A stretch of 9,562 bases of DNA from an uncultured Prevotella sp. GTDB taxonomy: Bacteria; Bacteroidota; Bacteroidia; Bacteroidales; Bacteroidaceae. The translations under genes and the position numbers were made by a program. The stretch is from NCBI GenBank assembly GCA_900554835.1, contig USJD01000140.1:1-9562 (forward strand). Reading direction: 5' to 3'. Positions 1-6,672 of the stretch are shown piece after piece. Within the stretch, counting starts at the first letter, position 1, and every line of letters begins with the position of its first letter. A model generated the notes under the pieces. It made no database searches, was not told the DNA's origin, and was given only the letters and a program-made list of their open reading frames with translations.

Positions 1-1907
1 AGGTAACCGTGCCATTGGCTTTCAGCAAGTGCGAGAGCGAGCACCGTTACAAGAATTTCGAGATGGCTGCCTATACCTTGCAGCATCCGGGACATGCCGG
101 TCTCGATACCAAGGAGTGGGACGTGAGCAAGTTTATGGGCTTCTCTTTTGATGATACCGATGTCTATAAGACCATCGAGGGAGCCAGCTATATCCTGCAG
201 ACCTATCCTGACAAGAAGATGAAGGCCTATATCGACAGCGTGCTCAATGTGGTGGGCGCTGCGCAGGAGCCTGACGGATATCTCTATACCGCTCGTACCA
301 TCAATCCGAAACATCCTCACGGCTGGTCGGGTGATACCCGCTGGAGCAAGGTGGAAGTGCTGAGCCATGAGCTTTATAATCTCGGTCACATGGTGGATGC
401 AGCCTGCGCTCATTATCAGGCTACGGGCAGCAGAAAATTCCTCGATATCGCCAAGCGCTATGCCGACTGCGTGATCAAGGAGGTGGGTCCAAATGCGGGT
501 CAGCACAGGGTTGTGCCGGGCCATCAGATAGCCGAAATGGCACTTGCACGCCTCTATACCCTCACCGGCGAAAAGAAGTATCTCGACGAGGCTAAATACT
601 TCCTCGATGCCCGCGGTACCACCTCTATCCACGATGCCTACAGCCAGAGCGACAAGCCTATCCTGAAGCAGAACGAGGCTTGGGGACATGCCGTGCGTGC
701 AGGATATATGTATGCCGGAATCGCTGATGTGGCTGCCTTGACACGTGATTCGGATTATATCAAGACCATCGACCGCATCTGGAACAATATCGTTTCCAAG
801 AAGTATTATCTCACGGGCGGTGTGGGTGCCCGTCATGCCGGAGAGGCTTTCGGAGCCGACTATGAGTTGCCTAATATGACTGCCTACAACGAGACTTGCG
901 CTGCCATTGCTCAGGTATATCTCAATGAGCGCATGTTCCTCTTGCATGGTGAGAGCAAGTATATCGACTGTCTGGAGCGCACACTTTATAATGGTGTGAT
1001 TTCGGGCATGAGCATGGACGGAGGTCGCTTCTTCTATCCAAATCCATTGTCGAGCGATGGCAAATACAAGTTTAATGCCGATGGCACTACCACCCGTCAA
1101 CCTTGGTTTGGTTGCGCCTGCTGTCCGAGCAATCTGAGCCGTTTCATCCCTTCATTGCCGGGTTATCTCTATGGCGTGAAGAACAAGGATATCTATGTGA
1201 ATCTCTTTGCCGGAAATACTTCTTCTATCCAGGTGATGGGCAAGGAAGTGGTGCTGGAGGAGACTACTGAGTATCCTTGGAATGGCGATATCAAGATTGT
1301 GGTAAAGAAGAGTGGTGTGAAGGGTGCCAATCTGCTGGTGCGCATTCCTGGATGGGTTCGCAATCAGGTGGTTCCGAGCGACCTCTATAAGTATAGTGAT
1401 GCCGAGAAGCCTGCTTATAGCGTGAGTGTGAACGGCAAGGCAGTGGAGGCTGATCTGGCTGCCAACAAGGGTTATCTGCCAGTGAAGAATATCAAGAAGG
1501 GTGATGTGATCCGCATCCATTTTGATATGCCTGTACGCACGGTTGTGGCTAACGGAAAGGTGGCTGACGACAGAGGCAAGGTGGCAGTAGAGCGTGGACC
1601 ATTAGTGTATTGCGCAGAGGCAGTGGATAATGATGGTGCTCCTGTTCTTCGCAGCGTTGTAGCCAAGAATCCAGCTTTTTCTGTGATAGATGGTTATAGC
1701 ATTTCAAATACAGAGACTAAGGGTGCTCCTGCGTTCTCAGTGAAGGCTATCCAGACCGATGCTCAGGTGCTCGATCAGGCTGCTGATGGCAAGGTTTCTG
1801 TGAAGAATCAGAAACTCACTCTGATTCCTTATTATGCTTGGAATCATAGAGGTGCCAATCAGATGAATGTCTGGTTCTATCAGGATTTGCAGGCTTTGGA
1901 GAAGTAG
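1..1907 (+). CDS. GH127 beta-L-arabinofuranosidase (DUF1680), 5'-truncated by window edge
   Basis: Glycoside hydrolase family 127 protein, expected to release terminal beta-L-arabinofuranose from plant glycans or glycoproteins. The reading frame is open from base 3, and a GTG at 9 lies inside the conserved N-terminal part, so the true start and any signal peptide are upstream. Counting from that GTG, the (alpha/alpha)6 catalytic region covers about residues 1-390 with family blocks AQEPDGYL (85-92), HELYNLGH (120-127) and GGVGARHAGEAF (270-281). Aligned by eye to Bifidobacterium HypBA1, E279 matches the acid/base E322, C371 matches the nucleophile C417, and E295, C297, C371 and C372 match the zinc ligands, so the active site is intact. 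The remainder to residue 632 fits the beta-sandwich domains. In Bacteroidota such genes usually sit in polysaccharide-utilization loci; that locus would lie to the left. The family call is firm; the exact substrate is inferred. Confidence 0.95.
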   Translation, partial: VTVPLAFSKCESEHRYKNFEMAAYTLQHPGHAGLDTKEWDVSKFMGFSFDDTDVYKTIEGASYILQTYPDKKMKAYIDSVLNVVGAAQEPDGYLYTARTINPKHPHGWSGDTRWSKVEVLSHELYNLGHMVDAACAHYQATGSRKFLDIAKRYADCVIKEVGPNAGQHRVVPGHQIAEMALARLYTLTGEKKYLDEAKYFLDARGTTSIHDAYSQSDKPILKQNEAWGHAVRAGYMYAGIADVAALTRDSDYIKTIDRIWNNIVSKKYYLTGGVGARHAGEAFGADYELPNMTAYNETCAAIAQVYLNERMFLLHGESKYIDCLERTLYNGVISGMSMDGGRFFYPNPLSSDGKYKFNADGTTTRQPWFGCACCPSNLSRFIPSLPGYLYGVKNKDIYVNLFAGNTSSIQVMGKEVVLEETTEYPWNGDIKIVVKKSGVKGANLLVRIPGWVRNQVVPSDLYKYSDAEKPAYSVSVNGKAVEADLAANKGYLPVKNIKKGDVIRIHFDMPVRTVVANGKVADDRGKVAVERGPLVYCAEAVDNDGAPVLRSVVAKNPAFSVIDGYSISNTETKGAPAFSVKAIQTDAQVLDQAADGKVSVKNQKLTLIPYYAWNHRGANQMNVWFYQDLQALEK

Positions 1908-2020
1908 GTCTCATATGAAGTAAAAATCTGTGTAAATCTGTGAAATCTGTGGGACAAAAACTTTCACGAAGAAAAATCTGCGTCATCAGCGAAATCTGCG
2001 TGACAAAACCAATAGCAGCA

Positions 2021-2054
2021 CCTTTCGGGCGCCAGCCATTGGCCAGCGGCCAAA
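2021..2054. repeat. GC-rich palindromic element inside the repeat spacer
   Basis: A GC-rich block in an AT-rich spacer. It contains the self-complementary hexamer GGCGCC (2028-2033), then a hairpin with TTGGCC (2039-2044), loop AGC and GGCCAA (2048-2053). GCCAGC also occurs as a direct repeat at 2031 and 2042. No T-run follows on either strand, so it is not an intrinsic terminator. It could be a REP-like palindromic unit or a protein-binding site; only its structure is visible. Confidence 0.55.
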
Positions 2055-2112
2055 TATCCGCGAAAATCCGTGAGTAATCCGAAGAGCAAGATTGCCTCCG
2101 ATTCATCCGCGT

Positions 2113-2170
2113 AATCCGATGAAGAAAAATCCGATGAAGAAAAATTCGATGAGGAAAATCTATGAAGAAA
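2113..2170. repeat. 15-bp tandem repeat, about four copies
   Basis: Units lie at 2113-2127 and 2128-2142 (identical, AATCCGATGAAGAAA), 2143-2157 (two changes) and about 2157-2170 (diverged and shorter). The array ends roughly 90 bp before the primase-helicase start codon. A 15-bp unit keeps reading frame, but no open frame through it looks coding. Confidence 0.8.
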
Positions 2171-2217
2171 CGAGACTTATACCCCTCACTTGGGTTAAAA
2201 CTTGTGAAAAGGGTAGT

Positions 2218-2234
2218 GGGTTCTATATGAGCCC
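2218..2234 (+). promoter_or_regulatory. Possible 5'-leader hairpin upstream of the primase-helicase gene
   Basis: GGGTTC (2218-2223) and GAGCCC (2229-2234) can pair over a five-base TATAT loop with one G-U pair, and flanking AG/CT can extend the stem past one bulged base. It lies 27 bases before the ATG and has no T-run, so it would act, if at all, as a leader structure affecting translation or RNA stability rather than as a terminator. Visible only as a fold by eye. Confidence 0.35.
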
Positions 2235-2261
2235 CTATGTATTACTAAAACTTCTAAATAA

Positions 2262-5003
2262 ATGATGAAAAAAGAAAATGAAAATCAGCGATTCCGTATC
2301 GCTTTCAATGGATTCCGGGGCGGCAATAAAGGGAGCGTCACTTCCCAGCCTCTCTCGGAGTACGACAAAACCATTCGTTACCCCTGGGTACACGATGCGA
2401 TATTGCGGATACGAGGCGAAAAGCCCATCCGCAGTGTCGACAATCATGATGCTGCAGCACTTGCCAAGGCTCAGCAGCGCATCAAAAGCCAGTTGCCCTT
2501 CCGCTGTGCCCATTATTACCAGTTCAAGGATAATAAGCGCCGCCAGGCAAACATTATCCCCGAAAGCTTCCTCTTTCAGACCACCATCGATGTGGACGAA
2601 AAGGAACTCGTAGAAAAGGCATTGGAACGGGCGAAACTGCTGGATTCCCTCGATTTTATTCCTGATGATATCGGAGAGCGAGGAGCAACGCCGGCTGCTG
2701 TGGGAAATCATGACGGGGATGAGGCTGTGGCGGCAGACCAACCCCCCGAGAAAGGGCAGAGAAACCCCTGGAAGGGAATGCTCCTGCATTTGGAGTATTC
2801 CGCCCGCAAGAAGCTCCATATTGACATTCGTATGCCGATAGGCATGACCATTGAGGAAACGCAGCGAGCCTATTACCTGGCGCTTGGCGTGCCGTGTGAC
2901 GAGAGCTGCTTCTCGCCCGAACGCATCATCTTTATGACGGATGCCGACTCGGAAATCTATCGTTCCAGCGATTGGTATGCCCTTCTGCCGGAAGACGAAA
3001 TCAATCTCCGAAGGGAAGCCTTCCGAAAGCGAGGTCTTGATATAGACGGACGGGCTTCAGAAAATTCTTCACAAAATCAAAAACATTCCAATTCAGAAAA
3101 TCATGACAATCAACCGTTACTTTCCGGTGATAAAACCGGAGAAAAACAACCAGCTGTGGGAGGCACTCAAGTTCCTCCTCATCCTGCTTCTCATCCTGCT
3201 GATAGCCACATCCCAACTGGTGCTGGCAGTGCTCCTGCTCATCCTGATGGGAGCCATCATGGAAATGATAAGAATCTTATCGCTTTCGACCTCTTCAGGG
3301 CGCAGGCTGGGTTGGCAGAAGTAGATATCAATGCCGTAGGTTCGCGCCACTCCTCCCTCCTGGCCATCATGAGTGCCGGAGCCAGCAGGATGATGGGCGA
3401 AGAGGAACTCAGAAGGGTGGTGGAGCAGCGCATGCCCGCCTTTGCACAGGAGCGTGACTGCCAGCAACTCATCGGCGATTTCTATGCCCGCTATCACGAC
3501 AGTTGCAAACCCATGTCGCGCGAGGTGATCCGCATCAATGCACAGGCTGAAAGGCTCGGCAGCAAGGAGATGGTGCAGCAGAGTCAGGAGGAGGACTATC
3601 CCGCACCGCCTCCGATGCCCCAAAAACTGCCCGCTCTCATCGCCCTACTCGTGAGTCGCACGCCCGAAGTCTATAAGCCAGCCGTGGCGCATGCCGTATT
3701 CCCGTCGCTCGCTACGCATCTCTGGAAAACCCGATTCAAGTATATCGACAATGTGGAGCATGAGGCCACGCTGATGACCTGTCTGCTTGCCGGAACCGGA
3801 GCCGGAAAATCGTGCGTGCAGATGCCTATCAGTTATGTGATGGAAGACATCCGTAAGCGAGACCGGGAAAACCTGGCAAGGGAGAAGGCATGGAAGGACG
3901 AGGTGACCCGAAAGGGTGCCAACAAGGACAAGAGAAAGCGACCGGAGAACCTCGTGATTCAGGAGATAGATGCCGACATGACCAATCCTGCTTTCGTAAT
4001 GCGAACGGCAGAGGCACAAGAGCATTTTCTCTATACTTCGCTCAATGAAATAGACCAGTTTGATGCACTCCGTGGTCAGGGCAGTCAGCAGTTCCGCATC
4101 ATGTGTCTTGCCTTCGATCCAGCCAACCAGTATGGTCAGACCCGCGTGGGTACATCCAGTGTTACAGAGCGCGTCACCATCCGCTTCAACTGGAATGCAT
4201 CTACCACCATCCAGAAGGGTTTGCGCTACTTCTCCCGCGTGCTCACCGATGGTCCTATCTCGCGTATCAATTTCTGTACGATACCCGAAAGAGAGATAGG
4301 CGCCGAGATGCCTGTCTATGGCTATTATGGCGATGATTTCCGAGAGGCTTTGCGCCCTTACATCGAAAATCTCTGTAAGACGAGCGGACTGGTGGAGTGC
4401 GATCGGGCCTTCCAACTCGCCCTGAAACTGAAGGAGGAGAATGCCGATTTTGCCCGCATGACGCAGAACCGCATCTACGAGAATCTCAGTTTCCGAGCCA
4501 ATGTCATTGCCTATCTGAAGGCCTGTGTGCTCTACGTGGCCAACGGCTGTAAGTGGGAGCCGGAGATGGATGAATTCATCCGCTGGAGCCTGCGCTACGA
4601 CCTCTACTGCAAGATGCGTTTCTTCGGGGATGCCATCGCCAAGGCCGAGGATGGGGGCGTGAAGTCAAGCCGTCGAGGACCTGCCAATCTCCTGCAGTTG
4701 TTGCCCGATGAGTTCTCCTATCAGGAGGCAATGGCCATCCGATTGGAGTATGGATTGGGACAGAAGGGCACGCGAACGATGATCAACAACTGGGTTCATC
4801 GGGGATATATTGAAAGGAAAAGCGTTTCCGGTAATGCTTCGGGTAATGTTTCGGGAAACTGCCAGAATGGAGCAATGGGGCAGAACCAGTCTGCCAATCA
4901 AACCAAGACCGATATCAATATCAGTAATATCAGTTTTGAAAATGCCTATTTTATCAAACTAAAATATAGAAAAGATGGAATTAATTTTGAAAAGAATTGC
5001 TAA
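2262..5003 (+). CDS. Primase-helicase: BT4734-like (VirE_N) primase-type domain fused to DUF3987 P-loop ATPase
   Basis: A 913-aa protein of the Bacteroidota BT4734/DUF3987 family, probably acting on DNA in the cytoplasm. An in-frame TAA directly precedes the ATG at 2262, which fixes the start (a second ATG follows at once). Residues about 25-260 form the BT4734-like domain, with an archaeo-eukaryotic-primase-like signature: a hydrophobic strand ending in D110-V-D112, a later H186 in KKLHIDI, and MTDAD (225-229). Residues 265-337 are a hydrophilic Ser/Asn/His/Pro-rich linker. The ATPase domain (about 450-800) has a Walker A at A510-S517 (AGTGAGKS), an acidic strand LNEID (594-598) and a possible arginine finger R668. 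A winged-helix-like segment covers 814-852. The tail carries short SGN repeats (856-866) and looks disordered. The next gene overlaps by 29 bp. The family call is strong; primase and helicase activity are inferred, and the biological role is not known to me. Confidence 0.88.
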   Translation: MMKKENENQRFRIAFNGFRGGNKGSVTSQPLSEYDKTIRYPWVHDAILRIRGEKPIRSVDNHDAAALAKAQQRIKSQLPFRCAHYYQFKDNKRRQANIIPESFLFQTTIDVDEKELVEKALERAKLLDSLDFIPDDIGERGATPAAVGNHDGDEAVAADQPPEKGQRNPWKGMLLHLEYSARKKLHIDIRMPIGMTIEETQRAYYLALGVPCDESCFSPERIIFMTDADSEIYRSSDWYALLPEDEINLRREAFRKRGLDIDGRASENSSQNQKHSNSENHDNQPLLSGDKTGEKQPAVGGTQVPPHPASHPADSHIPTGAGSAPAHPDGSHHGNDKNLIAFDLFRAQAGLAEVDINAVGSRHSSLLAIMSAGASRMMGEEELRRVVEQRMPAFAQERDCQQLIGDFYARYHDSCKPMSREVIRINAQAERLGSKEMVQQSQEEDYPAPPPMPQKLPALIALLVSRTPEVYKPAVAHAVFPSLATHLWKTRFKYIDNVEHEATLMTCLLAGTGAGKSCVQMPISYVMEDIRKRDRENLAREKAWKDEVTRKGANKDKRKRPENLVIQEIDADMTNPAFVMRTAEAQEHFLYTSLNEIDQFDALRGQGSQQFRIMCLAFDPANQYGQTRVGTSSVTERVTIRFNWNASTTIQKGLRYFSRVLTDGPISRINFCTIPEREIGAEMPVYGYYGDDFREALRPYIENLCKTSGLVECDRAFQLALKLKEENADFARMTQNRIYENLSFRANVIAYLKACVLYVANGCKWEPEMDEFIRWSLRYDLYCKMRFFGDAIAKAEDGGVKSSRRGPANLLQLLPDEFSYQEAMAIRLEYGLGQKGTRTMINNWVHRGYIERKSVSGNASGNVSGNCQNGAMGQNQSANQTKTDINISNISFENAYFIKLKYRKDGINFEKNC

Positions 5004-5520
5004 GAAGAAAGAATATACCATCGGACGACTGTATATTCTGGGCGATGAGGATATGGAGTTGGGTGTCAACAACCGAGGTAAGTCGGTGAGGACTCTGAAG
5101 AATCCCGACCAGCTCAATCGCCAAACCTATTTCTGTGATACATTGGAACCTACCTGGCGCAATCTCTTGGGTGTGAAGTTGCCGCCACAGTTGGTGAACG
5201 AGTCGTTGGGACGCCAGTCGAGCAAGAAGGCTCGCAAGGTAGTGGGTCTGACGGCCATCCCCGAGGGCAGTTACCCAGTGGTCATAACGAAATCGCCCCG
5301 CTTCCGTCGCTGGCTTCCGCTGCTGGTAGGCGTGCCGGGTTTCACTGGCATACGCATACATAGCGGCAACATGGCGGCAGATACGCGGGGCTGCATTCTC
5401 GTGGGTGAGAACACGATAGTGGGCAGGGTGACCTCCTCTCGTGCCACGCTGACGAAGCTCATCACCACCATCATGGCGGCGAGCGATCAGGGCGAGGCGG
5501 TCTGGATTACCATCGTCTGA
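4975..5520 (+). CDS. DUF5675 family protein, possible cell-wall-acting cysteine enzyme
   Basis: A 181-aa protein matching DUF5675 by its blocks: LKRIAKKKEYTIGRLYI (5-21), FCDTLE (53-58), GLTAIPEGSYPV (91-102) and VPGFTGIRIHSGN (120-132) followed by DTRGCILVG (136-144). The ATG at 4975 gives the family's usual N-terminus and lies inside the last codons of the primase-helicase gene in the +1 frame, which suggests translational coupling. Compared with my memory of the family, residues about 24-51, between LYI and YFCDTLE, are an insertion. No signal peptide or membrane segment is visible. H129 and C140, in an IxIHxGN...GCI arrangement, resemble the catalytic His and Cys of YkuD L,D-transpeptidases; this is my inference, not an established function. 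DUF5675 genes occur in phages and mobile elements. Confidence 0.85.
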   Translation: MELILKRIAKKKEYTIGRLYILGDEDMELGVNNRGKSVRTLKNPDQLNRQTYFCDTLEPTWRNLLGVKLPPQLVNESLGRQSSKKARKVVGLTAIPEGSYPVVITKSPRFRRWLPLLVGVPGFTGIRIHSGNMAADTRGCILVGENTIVGRVTSSRATLTKLITTIMAASDQGEAVWITIV

Positions 5521-5525
5521 ATCTC

Positions 5526-5538
5526 GTATTCTGAATAC
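5526..5538. repeat. Small inverted repeat between convergent genes
   Basis: GTATT and AATAC surround a CTG centre just after the DUF5675 stop codon. There is no GC-rich stem and no T-run, so it is a weak terminator candidate at best for either of the convergent genes. The 85-bp gap (5521-5605) shows no better terminator. Confidence 0.3.
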
Positions 5539-5582
5539 ATGGATTCCGACTCTGTGTTCTCTACTTATTTCTGTATTCTTTA

Positions 5583-5612
5583 GGAAAGTTTACTTCCGGA
5601 AAAGTTTACTTC
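5583..5612. repeat. 14-15-bp direct duplication at the 3' end of the secreted-protein gene
   Basis: GGAAAGTTTACTTC (5583-5596) is repeated as GGAAAAGTTTACTTC (5598-5612) with one extra A and a single base between copies. The second copy contains the minus-strand stop codon (5606-5608) and the final Lys codon, so the first copy duplicates the end of the coding sequence just past the stop. Confidence 0.75.
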
Positions 5613-6595
5613 ACTAAAATCTTCTTGACGGTGCCATTGCCCATCTTAACGATGTTGATACCCTTGGTCAGTTGGGCTTTACGGGTACCGTTGGCGCTAT
5701 AGATAGAAGTAATCTCTGCATTCTTGAGATTGTCAGAGGTATTGCTGATACCATTTGTGATGTCCTCAATCGCTTTCTTGGCAGCTGCAATAGTTGTCTT
5801 GAGCGTATTGATGTCAGAGGTGGAGGTATCGTAAGTACCCTTGGCAGTCTCCTGCAATGCTGACTTGATAGCGTCCAGAACAGATTTCTGATCGTTCAGC
5901 TTCTCGTTCTTGAGCAGGTTTGCAGCCTCAGTGAAGAGGGAAGTATATTCGGTATAGACATCCTTCTGGTTGGCAGAAATGAAATACCAGTCATTGTCAA
6001 TAGAAGGTTTTGTGCTTGCCACGTATTTCTCACCGCTGACGCTGAAGTAGGCAGTATTTGAGCCGTCTAATGTGATTCTTTTATATTTTGTGAGTTTATA
6101 GCTATTCTTTGTAGAACCTTCTACGATGGTAAAATCTGTTGCATCTCTATCGCCAGATACTTCTGCATGCCACTGATGAACTGGAAATATATAGATATAT
6201 TCCAAGAACAGGCGATCTTTTGACTCATTATCGCAAGTGAAACTACGGGTTTCATCGCCATTAATGGTCCAGACATCTGCATCCTCGATATTCTTCACGG
6301 TAGCAGTCTTGCCGGTGATATAAGTTTCTGTAGCCACGTTGTAGATGTAAGCCTTCTGGCCATTACCAACGAGTTTTACAGGTTGGAGCCAAGAGTTTTC
6401 AGCAGCAGGAGCGAAAGTTTCATTCTCGTTGCTACCATTCTCATTGCCTTCAACAGTACCATTTTCAGTACCTTCAACAGTACCGTTTTCTGTGTTACCT
6501 GAAACATTCTGCGCAAGAGCAGTTGTGCCTACTGCCAGCAGGGCAGCGAGCATCATACCTTTGGCCATATTAGCCAGTGTGTAAATTTTCTTCAT
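5606..6595 (-). CDS. Secreted protein with FIVAR-like helical repeats and T9SS-type C-terminal sorting tail
   Basis: A 329-aa exported protein of unknown function. Residues 1-28 are a signal peptide (basic start, hydrophobic core AKGMMLAALLAVG, likely cut after ALA28 before Q29). Residues 34-60 are an acidic Asn/Glu/Gly low-complexity stretch with the 8-aa unit TENGTVEG twice (35-50). Residues 72-205 look all-beta with aromatic motifs (AYIYNVATETYIT, DNDWYFIS), perhaps a carbohydrate-binding beta-trefoil-like domain. Residues 212-282 are predicted helical and resemble FIVAR repeats of surface proteins. The end (295-329: SIYSANGTRKAQL, KGINIVKM, GTVKKILVK) resembles the type A sorting domain of type IX secretion substrates, which would place it outside the cell or on the surface. 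The middle (about 6060-6250) is more AT-rich than its surroundings. It is convergent with the DUF5675 gene and has its own promoter. Domain names are by eye; only secretion is confident. Confidence 0.8.
   Translation of the reverse strand: MKKIYTLANMAKGMMLAALLAVGTTALAQNVSGNTENGTVEGTENGTVEGNENGSNENETFAPAAENSWLQPVKLVGNGQKAYIYNVATETYITGKTATVKNIEDADVWTINGDETRSFTCDNESKDRLFLEYIYIFPVHQWHAEVSGDRDATDFTIVEGSTKNSYKLTKYKRITLDGSNTAYFSVSGEKYVASTKPSIDNDWYFISANQKDVYTEYTSLFTEAANLLKNEKLNDQKSVLDAIKSALQETAKGTYDTSTSDINTLKTTIAAAKKAIEDITNGISNTSDNLKNAEITSIYSANGTRKAQLTKGINIVKMGNGTVKKILVK
6447..6494 (-). repeat. 24-bp in-frame tandem duplication inside the secreted-protein gene
   Basis: Two 24-bp units (6447-6470 and 6471-6494) differ at a few bases and encode the repeated octapeptide TENGTVEG just after the signal peptide. 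A third, more diverged Asn/Glu-rich unit (6423-6446) follows in the coding direction. Because the unit is a multiple of three, copy-number change would lengthen or shorten the mature N-terminus without a frameshift. Confidence 0.85.
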
Positions 6596-6624
6596 TTTAC
6601 TTATTTGATTATTTATTATATTGA

Positions 6625-6672
6625 ATACAATTCTTACCTGAACATGGGATACAATTCTTTCCTGAATATGGG
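6625..6672. repeat. 24-bp tandem duplication in the leader of the secreted-protein gene
   Basis: Two adjacent 24-bp copies (6625-6648 and 6649-6672) differ at only two positions. They lie between the predicted promoter and the minus-strand start codon at 6595, so they would be transcribed as untranslated leader. On the minus strand each copy contains an AGGWAAGAATT block, purine-rich and weakly Shine-Dalgarno-like. Next to them GGGA(6670-6673)...TCCC(6680-6683) could form a small hairpin. Confidence 0.85.

Larger units (their letters stand above)
1908..2261. repeat. Gene-free spacer made of degenerate short repeats, with GC palindrome and 15-bp tandem array
   Basis: This 354-bp spacer holds no credible gene. 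From about 1922 to 2120 it is a loose array of the nonamer AAATCTGTG and variants (AAATCTGCG, AAATCCGTG, ATCCGCG), with copies at 1924, 1934, 1943, 1974, 1992 and 2064. A GC-rich insert at 2021-2054 interrupts the array. From 2113 to 2170 come four tandem copies of a 15-bp unit (AATCCGATGAAGAAA; copies 1 and 2 identical, 3 and 4 diverged). The remaining 90 bp is the leader of the primase-helicase gene. I found no TAnnTTTG promoter and no intrinsic terminator for the upstream gene. Similar nonamer tracts occur, as far as I remember, between genes of many Prevotella and Bacteroides genomes; their function is unknown to me. Confidence 0.8.

Noticed and set aside
2021..2054. Intrinsic terminator for the GH127 gene
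   Set aside because: The hairpin is GC-rich but is followed by mixed sequence rather than a T-run on the plus strand, and it lies over 110 bp past the stop.
1816..2106. 96-codon minus-strand frame through the repeat spacer
   Set aside because: It is a translation of the degenerate nonamer repeats and the GC palindrome plus the end of the GH127 gene; similar nonsense frames arise wherever this repeat occurs.
1920..2172. CRISPR array in the repeat-rich spacer
   Set aside because: Repeats are 9-15 bp, degenerate and back to back, without uniform spacers or nearby cas genes.
2235..2819. 194-codon antisense open frame opposite the primase-type domain
   Set aside because: Its apparent protein is a reverse reading of the BT4734-like domain, and it would run out into the leader hairpin.
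3117..3623. 168-codon antisense open frame opposite the linker and ATPase start
   Set aside because: Composition-driven shadow of the plus-strand gene; no recognisable protein.
3645..4415. 256-codon open frame antisense to the ATPase domain
   Set aside because: It lies entirely within the DUF3987 region, which shows intact Walker A and other motifs on the plus strand; no domain or initiation signal supports the antisense frame.
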